From: Oryzibacter oryziterrae
Lineage (GTDB): Bacteria > Pseudomonadota > Alphaproteobacteria > Rhizobiales > Pleomorphomonadaceae
Assembly (NCBI RefSeq): GCF_021864535.1
Contig: NZ_JAKJIC010000020.1
Location: forward strand, 1 to 64,000
DNA length: 64,000 bases
Reading direction: 5' to 3'
Below, piece after piece: positions 27,603 through 36,430 of the stretch. Made by a program: the position numbers and the translations under genes. Under the pieces are notes generated by a model. The model saw only the letters and a program-made list of their open reading frames with translations. It had not been told where the DNA came from and did no database searches. Position 1 is the first letter of the stretch; every line of letters begins with the position of its first letter.

Positions 27603-27677
27603 TGGTGGGCGCGACAGGGATCGAACCTGTGACCCCCTCGGTGTGAACGAGGTGCTCTCCCGCTGAGCTACGCGCCC
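27603..27677 (-). tRNA. tRNA-Val (anticodon CAC)
   Basis: The cloverleaf folds completely: acceptor GGGCGCG/CGCGCCC (27677-27671 with 27613-27607), D-arm TAGCTCAGCGGGAGAGC, anticodon stem CCTCG/CGAGG with loop TTCACAC (anticodon CAC, reads GUG), T-arm ACAGG-TTCGATC-CCTGT, discriminator A and an encoded CCA. It is 75 nt including CCA. It is not obviously used as an integration site here. Confidence 0.97.
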
Positions 27678-27832
27678 GCCGTCTGCGGTGTGGCGGATAT
27701 AAGGGTGGTCGGGGGGGCAAGTCAAGCCGGCAATGGAAAAAGTCTTGGGTTGCCCGGGATAATCCGGTTAATTTCGGGCAACCATCTGAAAGCGCACGAT
27801 TATCCGGCGTCAACTTTGGCCCAGGGTGCCAG

Positions 27833-28234
27833 TCAGCACGCGCGCGCCACCTTGTCGAGCCAGAAATGCGACAGCGAATCCACCATTTGCAGGTAGCCGC
27901 CCATGGAGGTCGGCTTCATCACATAGGCGTTGGCGGCGTTTTCATAGGAGTTGCGCACGTCGAAGCGGCTCTGCGAGGAGGAGAGGATGATCACCGGCGT
28001 GCGCTTCAGCTGATCGTCCACCTTGATGCTCGCCAGCACCTCCATGCCGGACGTGCCGGGCATCTTGAGGTCCAGCAGCACGAGGTCGGTTCCCCCGCTG
28101 CGAAGATACTCAAGACCTTCCGCACCCGACCAGGCATGGTGGATTTCGATATCGGTGCCAACAGCCTCGAAGGCCTTGACGAGAAACATCACGTCCGTTT
28201 CGTCGTCATCGATGACCAGAATGCGCCGCCCCAT
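27833..28234 (-). CDS. Single-domain response regulator (CheY/Rcp1-like)
   Basis: Phosphoacceptor receiver without an output domain. It has 133 residues from the second ATG at 28234, which sits 7 nt after GAGG; the ATG at 28240 is too close to it. Acid pocket DDDE is near residues 9-12, the phosphorylation site is D55 in LVLLDLKMPG, a serine-rich switch IILSSS follows, and the conserved lysine is in YVMKPT. The relaxed PT-S-MGGY end and length fit the Rcp1 subgroup, which partners PAS/GAF kinases. It lies 28 nt after the kinase stop, so it is the likely cognate partner. Confidence 0.92.
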   Translation of the reverse strand: MGRRILVIDDDETDVMFLVKAFEAVGTDIEIHHAWSGAEGLEYLRSGGTDLVLLDLKMPGTSGMEVLASIKVDDQLKRTPVIILSSSQSRFDVRNSYENAANAYVMKPTSMGGYLQMVDSLSHFWLDKVARAC

Positions 28235-28262
28235 GACCATGCCTCATGCGTAAGTGTCGCAG

Positions 28263-30140
28263 TCAAGCTGCTGGAAACGTGAAGCAAAAACGCGCCCCGT
28301 CACTATTGCTGGCGTCGAGCCAGATTTCCCCTTTGTGACTCTCCACAATTTGCTTGCAGAGAGCAAGACCAATTCCCATGCCGGGGTAGGTCTTTTCGTC
28401 CCGGTGCAGCCGGGTGAACACGTCGAAAATGCGTTTTGAAAAGCGTGGATCTATGCCGATGCCGTTATCCTTGACCGATACCTGCCAGACGCCGCGGCTG
28501 AGGCGACTGTCGATGCGGACGATGGGCGGCGCTTTGCTTCGATATTTCAAGGCATTGGAAATCAGGTTCTGGAACAGCCGCACCAGGAGTTCGCGATCGC
28601 CGACGACGGTGGGCAGCACTCCCACGTCGATCATCGCGCCGGTCGTTGCGATATCTGTTTCCAAAAGTCGCCGCACCTCCTCGACAACGGATTCGAGATC
28701 CACGTCGTCGCGGCGAATCTGCGCGTATGCCACCGAGGTATAGTCGAGCAGGCTGGTCACCATCCGCTGCATGCGCGAGATATTCTCGCGGATGCGCCCG
28801 GCGATGAACACGGCCTCCTTGTCCTTGCCGTCGAGTCGGCCTTCCAGCATCTCGGCGAACAGGCTGATATGCCTCAGCGGTGCCTGCAGGTCGTGGCTGA
28901 CGATGCCGGAGAACTGCCGCAACGCATCGTTGGATTTCTTGAGGCTGATCTCGCGCTGCTTGGAATCGGTGATGTTGATGAAGGTGATGGTAATCCCGCT
29001 CGCCGCGGTCCGCATGGCCCGCACGAGATACCATTCGAGACCGATCTCGCTCGGCCCGATTTCAACGGCAAACCCGGCACCTCGCTCACCGACGTCCTTG
29101 AGGCGCGTGAACAGTACCGAATGCTGGAACTCCGGCATGATCTCGGTGAGGCGCGTCCCGATCAGCGGCCCACCGAAGCGGTGGAACTGGCGGCGCAGCG
29201 CGTGATTGGCGGCAACGATCTGGTAGTCCACCACCTGATCGTCTTCCAGAACCGGCTGCAATCCTGCGATGCCGTCCGACACCGAGTTGAGGATGACGTC
29301 ATTGAGTTCCTTGGTCGCTTCCAGTTCCCGTTCGCGCGCCCGCTTCTCCGAGATGTCGGTGATGAAGGCGATGAAGACGGAACCGGAAGTCGATGCGCTG
29401 AACTCGTAGTGAACGGCAATGGGATACGTGTCGCCATTCTTGCAGATATGGAAGGTCTCGAAGGAGACCGATTGCACTTCGCCGCGGCGCAGGGGCGCGA
29501 TGATCAGCTCGAAGTCCGACCGCTTGCGGATCGGCTTGATGTCGAGCGGCGTCATGGCCTTGAGTTCGGCCATCGTATAGCCCAGGCGCTGGCGCGCGCC
29601 GCTGTTGACCTGCAGAAAGTTCAGCGTCTCCGCGTCGAAGACGTAGATCTCGGTGATGCAGTTCTCGATGATCGTGCCGAAACGGTCGACCTGCTCCATT
29701 TCCATGAGCCGTGTCGCATCCACGTGGCAGCCAAGCAGACGGATCGGCTTGCCCTCGGCGTTGCGGATCAGGTGGCCTCTGCAATGCACCCAGATCGTTC
29801 GCCCGTCCTTGTGCCGGAACCGAACCACATGGGCATAGCGATAGTTCGGGTCGGCCACCGCGCGGCGGAAGTTCTCGTCGGCGATCTCCACGTCCTCGGG
29901 AAACATCGCCGTACGCCACCACCCGATCGGGTTGTCTATTTCATCATCCGCGTAGCCGAACAGTTCCTTGTAGCGCGGGCTGAGCCATTCGTGCTCCGGG
30001 TTCTCGAGGTCTGCATACCAGACGCCGTCGAGCACTCCGTTCATCAGGAAGTCGATCGCCTTCTCGTCCGTCTGCATCAGGCGATAGAGTTCGTCGCGCA
30101 GGCGAAGACTGGATTCGGGTGCATTGCCCATGGGCATCAT
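28263..30140 (-). CDS. PAS-domain sensor histidine kinase
   Basis: Soluble-looking sensor kinase with no transmembrane segment. It has 625 residues. There are three PAS-type domains (about residues 35-145, 155-265, 280-395), with PAC-like ends ADLENPEHEWLSPRYKELFG and FIAFITDISEKRA. The HisKA H-box is FSGIVSHDLQAPLRH with H416. The HATPase domain has N-box LFQNLISNALKYRSKAP, DNGIGIDPRFSKRIFD and GMGIGLALCKQIVE. It resembles phytochrome-like or Hik kinases with HATPase of the KYRS type. Its ATG overlaps the gph stop (ATGA), and the receiver gene follows. The signal sensed is unknown. Confidence 0.93.
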   Translation of the reverse strand: MMPMGNAPESSLRLRDELYRLMQTDEKAIDFLMNGVLDGVWYADLENPEHEWLSPRYKELFGYADDEIDNPIGWWRTAMFPEDVEIADENFRRAVADPNYRYAHVVRFRHKDGRTIWVHCRGHLIRNAEGKPIRLLGCHVDATRLMEMEQVDRFGTIIENCITEIYVFDAETLNFLQVNSGARQRLGYTMAELKAMTPLDIKPIRKRSDFELIIAPLRRGEVQSVSFETFHICKNGDTYPIAVHYEFSASTSGSVFIAFITDISEKRARERELEATKELNDVILNSVSDGIAGLQPVLEDDQVVDYQIVAANHALRRQFHRFGGPLIGTRLTEIMPEFQHSVLFTRLKDVGERGAGFAVEIGPSEIGLEWYLVRAMRTAASGITITFINITDSKQREISLKKSNDALRQFSGIVSHDLQAPLRHISLFAEMLEGRLDGKDKEAVFIAGRIRENISRMQRMVTSLLDYTSVAYAQIRRDDVDLESVVEEVRRLLETDIATTGAMIDVGVLPTVVGDRELLVRLFQNLISNALKYRSKAPPIVRIDSRLSRGVWQVSVKDNGIGIDPRFSKRIFDVFTRLHRDEKTYPGMGIGLALCKQIVESHKGEIWLDASNSDGARFCFTFPAA

Positions 30141-30826
30141 CCAAGTGCGGTTCGGAAGGCGGGGCTGACCTGCTGCAAGGCGTCATAGAGATCGTCGAAA
30201 TGGTCGATCACCGCGTCCGGCTCGAAGGTGGACACCGGCACCGGCGAATAGCCGAAATTGACCCCGATCACCGGAATGCCCGCCGCCTTGGCCGCCTTGA
30301 TGTCGGCGTCGCTGTCGCCCACCATCACCGCCTGCGTCACCTCTGCCGCCGCCGCTTCGATGGTGCTGAGGATATGCTGCGGATCCGGCTTGCGCACCGG
30401 CAGGGTGTCGCCGCCGATCACCGCGTCGAACCGGTCGAGCAGGTCGAGTTGGCGCAAGAGCGGACGCGCCAGATACTCCCGCTTGTTGGTGCAGACGGCA
30501 AAGCCGACGCCGCGGTCGGCCAGCCGGTCCATCGCCGCGACCGCGCCGGGGAAGGCCTCGGTATCCACCGCAACGCCGGCGGCATAAAGGTCCAGGAACC
30601 GCCGCACATAGGGCTCGACCTCGTCGTCGGACAAGGCGTGCCCCGCGCGGCGGAAGCCTTCCACGATCAGCGATTTCGCCCCGTGCCCGAAGTTGTATTC
30701 CACCGACGAACGATCCACGGCCGGCATCCCGGCTTCGGCCAGAACCGTGTTCAGGGCGCGCAGCAGGTCGGGCGCGGTATCGAGAAGCGTACCGTCAAGG
30801 TCGAAGATGACGAGCGGGCGGGCCAT
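30137..30826 (-). CDS. gph: Phosphoglycolate phosphatase (HAD family)
   Basis: Removes phosphate from 2-phosphoglycolate produced by oxygenase activity or DNA repair. It has 229 residues. Motif I is VIFDLDGTLLDTAPDLLRAL (nucleophile D9, acid D11), motif II region GVGFAVCTNKREYLARPLL, motif III/IV GGDTLPVRKPDPQHI and MVGDSDADIKAAKAAG. The frame continues upstream but without similarity, so MARPLVIFDLD is the start. It is divergent from rpiA and translationally coupled to a sensor kinase, an unusual pairing. Confidence 0.92.
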   Translation of the reverse strand: MARPLVIFDLDGTLLDTAPDLLRALNTVLAEAGMPAVDRSSVEYNFGHGAKSLIVEGFRRAGHALSDDEVEPYVRRFLDLYAAGVAVDTEAFPGAVAAMDRLADRGVGFAVCTNKREYLARPLLRQLDLLDRFDAVIGGDTLPVRKPDPQHILSTIEAAAAEVTQAVMVGDSDADIKAAKAAGIPVIGVNFGYSPVPVSTFEPDAVIDHFDDLYDALQQVSPAFRTALG

Positions 30827-30899
30827 TGGAACTCCGAAGCAGGCGAGGGCGCGGCATAATACACGAGCCGATTGCCTTTGCGATCGCCTTATCGGAACC

Positions 30900-30927
30900 T
30901 TGACCGCCTTCCTGCCTGTGGTATGAC
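30900..30927 (+). promoter_or_regulatory. Putative rpiA promoter
   Basis: TTGACC (30900-30905), 16-nt spacer, TATGAC (30922-30927), 33 nt before the rpiA ATG. The -10 again has the TATG form seen at rplN and rpsM. Confidence 0.45.
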
Positions 30928-30960
30928 CCTGCCACCACCTAACAAGGGACCCCGATTGCA

Positions 30961-31665
30961 ATGACTGCCGATGAGATGAAACGGGCCGCTGCAGCCGCCG
31001 CTCTTGAGTTCGTCCAGCCTGGCATGCGTTTGGGTCTCGGCACCGGTTCGACAGCGTCCTGGTTCGTGCGTCTTCTCGGTGAAAAGGTCGCCGCCGGTCT
31101 CGACGTGGTCGGCGTTCCCACCTCCGAGGCGACCCGCGATCTCGCCTTGAGCCTCGGCATCCGCATCATCAGCCTCGACGATGTGGCCGATCTCGACATC
31201 ACCGTTGATGGCGCCGACGAGTTTGATCCCGCCTTCAACATGATCAAGGGCGGCGGTGGCGCGCTCCTGCGCGAAAAGATCGTGGCGTCATCCTCGCGCC
31301 GCATGATCGTCATCACCGACGAGAGCAAGCGCGTTCAGCATCTCGGCGCCTTCCCGCTGCCGATCGAGGTCGTCACATTTGCCGCCGGCACCACCTTGCG
31401 CGCCATCGCTGACGTTGCCCGCGCCAACGGCCTGTCCGGCACGCTTGCCTTCCGCCAGACCAAATCTGGCGACCGTTTCGTCACCGATCAGGGAAACTGG
31501 ATCGTCGACGCATCATTTCGCCAGATTCTGGACCCAAAAGCTCTGGCGGCATCGCTTCTGTGGATTCCCGGCGTCGTCGAAACCGGCCTGTTCGTGGGGC
31601 TGGCCTCGGTCATCGTCGTCGGAAGCCCTGACGGCATCACGGTCATCGACAAACCTGTTAAATGA
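30961..31665 (+). CDS. rpiA: Ribose-5-phosphate isomerase A
   Basis: Interconverts ribose 5-phosphate and ribulose 5-phosphate. It has 234 residues. Family motifs: GLGTGSTASWFVRLLGEK, the catalytic-region TVDGADEFDPAFNMIKGGGG and LLREKIVASSSRRMIVITDE. The divergent neighbour gph also handles sugar-derived phosphates. The downstream DUF2059 gene follows at once. Confidence 0.97.
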   Translation: MTADEMKRAAAAAALEFVQPGMRLGLGTGSTASWFVRLLGEKVAAGLDVVGVPTSEATRDLALSLGIRIISLDDVADLDITVDGADEFDPAFNMIKGGGGALLREKIVASSSRRMIVITDESKRVQHLGAFPLPIEVVTFAAGTTLRAIADVARANGLSGTLAFRQTKSGDRFVTDQGNWIVDASFRQILDPKALAASLLWIPGVVETGLFVGLASVIVVGSPDGITVIDKPVK

Positions 31666-31685
31666 TTTCTTGCGGAGAAAACTTC

Positions 31686-32195
31686 ATGCGTCGGACACTG
31701 TCCAGCCTTATCCGTCGTTCCCTGGTGGCCGCTTGCCTGGCGACGGCGTTGACCGTTCCGGCCATGGCCGATGATCTGACCGAGGCTCATCTGGCTGCCG
31801 CGCGCGACACCATCGCCGCCGCCCATGCCTCCGAGCAGTTCAACCAGATCCTGGTCGTGCTGTCCGACCAGACCAAGGCCCTGTTCCTGCGCTCCAATCC
31901 GGGTGCCGTGAAGGACGTGGAAGAGGTCGTCAACAACGTCGCCCTCGAGCTGGCCAAGCGCCGTCCCGAGCTCGATCGCGAGCTGGAGCGCGTCTGGGCT
32001 TCCCGCTTCACCGAGGAAGAGCTCAAGCAGATCGCCGACTTCTATCGCTCGCCCGTCGGCGAGAAGTTCGGCCAGACCATGCCGCTGATCATCCAGGACT
32101 CCATCCGCTCGGCCAACATCTGGCGCGACGCCATGTCGACGGAAATCGTCACCAAGGCGCGCGAAGAATTGAACAAGCGCGGCTATCAGTTCTGA
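31686..32195 (+). CDS. Exported DUF2059 protein
   Basis: Function unknown. The ATG at 31686 (GGAG 9 nt upstream) gives 169 residues with a signal peptide RRTLSSLIRRSLVAACLATA ending near PAMADD; an ATG overlapping the rpiA stop (31662) is an alternative start. The DUF2059 core is RFTEEELKQIADFYRSPVGE followed by KFGQTMPLIIQDSI. The placement between rpiA and gor recurs in Rhizobiales as I remember it. Probably periplasmic. Confidence 0.85.
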   Translation: MRRTLSSLIRRSLVAACLATALTVPAMADDLTEAHLAAARDTIAAAHASEQFNQILVVLSDQTKALFLRSNPGAVKDVEEVVNNVALELAKRRPELDRELERVWASRFTEEELKQIADFYRSPVGEKFGQTMPLIIQDSIRSANIWRDAMSTEIVTKAREELNKRGYQF

Positions 32196-32260
32196 TCGGC
32201 CGGGTTGCCATCTGTCGGGCCGATGGTAAGAGAGGATATCTCTTCTCCTGAGGCGGTGGC

Positions 32261-33628
32261 ATGGCTTCCTACGACTATGATCTCTTTGTCATCGGCGCGG
32301 GCTCCGGCGGAGTTCGCGCCGCTCGCATTTCAGCGGGCTATGGCGCGCGCGTCGCGGTCGCCGAGGAGTTCCGCGTCGGCGGCACCTGCGTGATCCGCGG
32401 CTGCGTGCCCAAGAAGCTGCTGGTCTACGCCTCCCGCTTTGCCGGTGAGTTCGCCGACGCCGCCGGCTTCGGCTGGACTGTGGGTGAGAGCACCTTCAAC
32501 TGGTCCGCCCTGCGCGACGCCAAGGAGAAGGAAATCACCCGCCTCGAAGGCGCCTATGGCGGCAATCTCGATCGTTCCGGCGTCGAGATCCTCCGCACCC
32601 GCGCCGAGGTGACCGGACCCAATTCCGTCCGCCTCTCCGATGGTCGCGTCGTCACCGCCGAACGCATCCTGATCGCCACCGGCGCGCGCCCCTTCCTGCC
32701 GGTCCTTCCCGGCATCGAGCTTGCTATCACTTCCAACGAGATCTTCGATCTCCCCGATCTGCCCGAGCGCGTGATCGTGGTCGGTGGCGGTTATATCGCG
32801 GTAGAATTCGCCTCCTTGCTCGCCGGTCTCGGCGCCCGCACCACGCTCCTCTATCGCGGCGAGCAGATCCTGCGCGGCTTCGATTCAGATCTGCGCGACA
32901 AGCTCGCCGTGGCGCTGTCCCGCCGTGGCGTCGAGATCTGCACCCACGCCGACGTCACCGCCATCGCCCGCGATGCCGATGGTCTCTCCGTCACCCTTGG
33001 TGACGGCGCCATCCTTCAGGCCGACGCCGTGCTCTACGCCACTGGCCGCATCCCCAACACCGCCGGTCTCGGTCTCGACACCGCCGGTGTCGCCCTCGAT
33101 GCCACCGGTGCCGTCAAGGTCAATGCGGCCTCTCAGACCAACGTGCCCTCCATCTACGCCGTCGGCGACGTCACCAACCGCGCCCAGCTCACCCCCGTCG
33201 CCATCCGCGAAGGGCACGCCTTCGCCGACACCGTCTTCGGCAAGCGCGACAGCCTCGCCGATCACAGCATGATCCCCACCGCCGTCTTCACCACGCCCGA
33301 GCTCGGCACCGTCGGCCTTACCGAGGCCGAAGCGCTGGCCGCCTTCAAGGCGGTCGACGTCTACAAGACCGAGTTCCGCCCCATGCGCAACATCCTCGCC
33401 GGTCGCGACGAGCGCACCTTCATGAAGGTTCTTGTCGACGCCGCTTCCGATCGCGTCCTTGGCGTGCATATCCTGGGGGAGGGCGCCGGCGAGATGATTC
33501 AGCTTGTCGGCATTCCGCTCACCATGGGTGCCACAAAACGCGATTTCGACCGCACCATGGCCGTCCATCCCACGGCCGCCGAGGAACTCGTCACCCTGCG
33601 CACGCCTTCCGAGAGACACCGTTCATGA
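32261..33628 (+). CDS. gor: Glutathione-disulfide reductase
   Basis: FAD- and NADPH-dependent reduction of oxidised glutathione. It has 455 residues. FAD motif is DLFVIGAGSGGVRAARIS, the redox disulfide is GGTCVIRGCVPKKLLVY, the NAD(P) motif is VIVVGGGYIAVEFASLLAGL and the C-terminal active-site His-Glu is in AVHPTAAEELVTLRTP. GTCVIRGC rather than GTCVNRGC fits glutathione reductases of plants and alphaproteobacteria. It overlaps the next gene by 4 nt. Confidence 0.95.
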   Translation: MASYDYDLFVIGAGSGGVRAARISAGYGARVAVAEEFRVGGTCVIRGCVPKKLLVYASRFAGEFADAAGFGWTVGESTFNWSALRDAKEKEITRLEGAYGGNLDRSGVEILRTRAEVTGPNSVRLSDGRVVTAERILIATGARPFLPVLPGIELAITSNEIFDLPDLPERVIVVGGGYIAVEFASLLAGLGARTTLLYRGEQILRGFDSDLRDKLAVALSRRGVEICTHADVTAIARDADGLSVTLGDGAILQADAVLYATGRIPNTAGLGLDTAGVALDATGAVKVNAASQTNVPSIYAVGDVTNRAQLTPVAIREGHAFADTVFGKRDSLADHSMIPTAVFTTPELGTVGLTEAEALAAFKAVDVYKTEFRPMRNILAGRDERTFMKVLVDAASDRVLGVHILGEGAGEMIQLVGIPLTMGATKRDFDRTMAVHPTAAEELVTLRTPSERHRS

Positions 33629-34218
33629 CGCTCGCCATTGCCAGCATATCCCGCCTCACCATCTGCGGCATCGAGGAACTGCCCGCCCAGAAGGACGCCG
33701 GCGTCACCCACGTCCTGTCCATGCTCGACCCCGACCGCGCCGATGTCGCCGTGCTCTCCCAGTTCGATCTGCGCCATCGTCACCTGATGCGCTTCCACGA
33801 CATCATCGACCCCGAGGACGGCAAGCTCATGCCCTCCGCCGAGACGGTCGAGGCCATCGTGCAATATGGCGAACACCTCGCCGCCTCCGTCGAACCTGAT
33901 ACCGACAATCACCTGCTGGTGCATTGCCACATGGGCCTGTCCCGCTCCACCGCCGGCCTCTTGATCCTCCTCGCCGCCGCCAATCCAGACGTCGACGAGG
34001 AAACCCTCTTCACTTATCTGCGCACCATCCGCCCGCCGGCCTGGCCCAACTCGGTGATGATCGAACTCGCCGACCACCGCCTCAACCGCCACGGCCGCCT
34101 CCTCGCCGCCCTGCGCCGCCACTACGCCCACCAGATCGCCACCGACCCCCGCTACATCGCCTGGATGACCGGCATCAAACGCGACCGCGAACTGAGGCTG
34201 GGGGGATGGGAAGGGTAG
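33625..34218 (+). CDS. Protein tyrosine/dual-specificity phosphatase-like protein
   Basis: Carries the Cx5R phosphatase loop HCHMGLSRSTAG (C101, R107). A possible general-acid aspartate lies in RFHDIID (D59). It has 197 residues and no signal peptide. It is translationally coupled to gor (ATGA). Substrate unknown. It is the last co-directional gene before the accessory region. Confidence 0.82.
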   Translation: MTLAIASISRLTICGIEELPAQKDAGVTHVLSMLDPDRADVAVLSQFDLRHRHLMRFHDIIDPEDGKLMPSAETVEAIVQYGEHLAASVEPDTDNHLLVHCHMGLSRSTAGLLILLAAANPDVDEETLFTYLRTIRPPAWPNSVMIELADHRLNRHGRLLAALRRHYAHQIATDPRYIAWMTGIKRDRELRLGGWEG

Positions 34219-34672
34219 GGGAGTGGGGAGACGCTGGCGGAGCACGACGAAGGCCGGTGACTGGGGCAACGTGAGCGGGAACTGTCACCTTTTCGCCGAC
34301 GGCTTTGCGACGGCGAGCGCGCTTGGCCGAGGTCAGGTGGCGGATCAAGCGGATTGAGAGTTGCGCACCGAATGGGAGGCCGCTCTGGTTTTTGTTGGGG
34401 GCGATGGTCGAGTTCAAATGAAACGTTTGCAACGTAGCTGCTTTGGGGTCGATTGCGGACCGGCAGGTTATGGGACGCAAGCATACTGAAGTGGACATTG
34501 TCCCTCTTTGGGCGCACTGACGCTTGCGTTCCAAAGCCGCCGCTGGTGCGCGATGCAGCACACGGCCAAAGATTGAAGCTAAATGGCCGAATGTAGAACC
34601 TAAGCGAACTCTCGATCAGTGTGCAACTCTCGCCGCTCACAGTGATTGAAACAAATAGACAAATTTTCTGCT
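34219..34672. other. Gene-free left flank of the SIR2-HerA region
   Basis: About 450 nt with no credible gene. GC falls from left to right. The stretch near 34,435-34,480 (GTAGCTGCTTTGGGGTCGAT and following) looks like a decayed intergenic fossil that I remember from many proteobacterial genomes; this is from memory only. A plausible boundary of transferred DNA. Confidence 0.4.
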
Positions 34673-36427
34673 TCAAGACGTGCTCTGCCTTCGCCACGAG
34701 CGTACAGCATTCTGAGTATCAGACTTGGGATTTTCTTCATTCCAGCGATCCCAGAAGGCTACTGTTTGGCTGTCTGGCTTCATCTTTGGCTCAGCTATTC
34801 GGACGCGTGTCGGTAGCAGGCTGGCGTCACCAACAACCAACGCCTCGCCAATGTCCAGGACGGGTAACAGGTCGCCGAAACTACCTAGGCTATCCGGCAG
34901 AAGTCGCTTGATGACGCCTTGATCGTCGCCGTTGGTCAGACGCATGGCCACCACGTTGTTGCACTGACTGAGTACGGTCCGGTTTACTTCTGACGGCCGC
35001 TGGCTGATAACCACAAGGCCTATCCCGTATTTTCGGCCTTCTTTGGCGATCCGTTCAAATATCTCGACAGCAACTGCGTCAGAACTGTCGGCCTGCATGC
35101 GTTCTGGGATGTACAGGTGGGCCTCGTCACACATGATCGCAATTGGATGGCGTTTGTCAGATTTCGTCCAAAGGCTCGTTGAGAAAATGATCTGGGCCAG
35201 TAGACTCACCATCAGCGGCAATACGTCTGAAGGCACCTCCGAAAAGTCGATTATTTTGATGCCACCTTCGTTGGTGTCTTGTGCGCCACGACCGGCGGAG
35301 ATGGCGTGGACCATGCGTTCGAGCCAAACCATGTTCATACATTCACGTGGAGGTTGGAACAGGAAAGCCAACCGGCGGTCATGTCTCTTAGCTTCTAGAC
35401 GACCAATCAACCTGCTGAGTTTGCCGTGATACGGCCCCTGCTTCTCAGTCCCGGGCTTTGCACCTGCGACCATTTCCTCGTCCAGATCCTTCAGGCCCTT
35501 GAGGACGGTGTTGATGTCGAATGGCACCGGGCTGTCAATAGTAAAATTCTCTAAAATATCTTTGTGCTCAACGTGATCAAGGGAGCTCTTTTTCGCGTCC
35601 ACGATGGTTCTTGTCATAACCATCGACTGATTGGGCGCATTCTGGTCACTGCGATCGACAAACATTGACACCAAGGCTTCGTAGCCCAGCAACCAGTAAG
35701 GCAGGTGAAGAACCCCGTCAGCCAAACCTCGATTGTGTTCAATGTCAGATGGTCCGGCGATCCGAAGATGCTTGAAAGCTTCGCTCTTCAGCGGTCGGTA
35801 TTCGCCATGAATATCGAACAATACGACGTTGGCTTGGGGCAACTCGGCAATCTGGTCGAGCAATCGTGCTGTTGTCCAGGATTTGCCTGAGCCGGTGCCG
35901 CCAACTATGACGGCATGGCGCTGAAAGAGCTTGTTGCCATTGAGAAACGCAATTGCTTCTTCATCCAGCGTGAAACAGCCCAATGACAGCTTTGGGCCGT
36001 CAGTTTTTACGTCAGCGATTACTTGCATGAACTTGGTAAGCCGCTCACCCTCCAGAGAGAAGCAGTTCGCGTCGATCTCTGGAACGGTCTCAAGGGTGCG
36101 GCGAAATACATTTTGATCACTGCCAATGCGGTCCAGCAGTGTGCCTATTAGGGTAACCTTCACGAGGTTGTTTTCGTTCGGAACAAAACCTTCATCGCCT
36201 AGCTCCTCTTCGTCCAACTCGCGTGTATCCGGCTTGCGGGTGATCTTCACGACAACACCGATCAGGTGTTGACCTGGCTTGCTACTTTGGAGAACCGCCA
36301 GTCGGTTAACCTGGATACGCTTCAGCCGGTCAAGATCATCGACTCGGATAGTGACCGCCGCAGTGTCAACAGAAATGACGCTACCAAGCGCTTCTGCGTC
36401 TACAAAATCAAAAATGGACATGTGCAT
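34673..36427 (-). CDS. HerA-type ATPase of a SIR2-HerA defence pair
   Basis: Hexameric FtsK/HerA-fold ATPase. It has 584 residues. An N-terminal HAS-barrel-like segment (SVISVDTAAVTIRVDDLDRL) precedes the motor. Walker A is VGGTGSGKSWTTARLL (176-191), Walker B is AIMCDEAHLYIPERM (D434, E435), and a downstream sensor region is GIGLVVISQRPSEVNRTVLS. An ATG at 36421 is an alternative start with AGGT 9 nt upstream. It begins 3 nt after the SIR2 stop. In characterised SIR2-HerA systems the two proteins co-assemble and deplete NAD+ in phage-infected cells. Base composition is lower in GC than the neighbours. Confidence 0.92.
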   Translation of the reverse strand: MHMSIFDFVDAEALGSVISVDTAAVTIRVDDLDRLKRIQVNRLAVLQSSKPGQHLIGVVVKITRKPDTRELDEEELGDEGFVPNENNLVKVTLIGTLLDRIGSDQNVFRRTLETVPEIDANCFSLEGERLTKFMQVIADVKTDGPKLSLGCFTLDEEAIAFLNGNKLFQRHAVIVGGTGSGKSWTTARLLDQIAELPQANVVLFDIHGEYRPLKSEAFKHLRIAGPSDIEHNRGLADGVLHLPYWLLGYEALVSMFVDRSDQNAPNQSMVMTRTIVDAKKSSLDHVEHKDILENFTIDSPVPFDINTVLKGLKDLDEEMVAGAKPGTEKQGPYHGKLSRLIGRLEAKRHDRRLAFLFQPPRECMNMVWLERMVHAISAGRGAQDTNEGGIKIIDFSEVPSDVLPLMVSLLAQIIFSTSLWTKSDKRHPIAIMCDEAHLYIPERMQADSSDAVAVEIFERIAKEGRKYGIGLVVISQRPSEVNRTVLSQCNNVVAMRLTNGDDQGVIKRLLPDSLGSFGDLLPVLDIGEALVVGDASLLPTRVRIAEPKMKPDSQTVAFWDRWNEENPKSDTQNAVRSWRRQSTS

Positions 36428-36430
36428 TAC

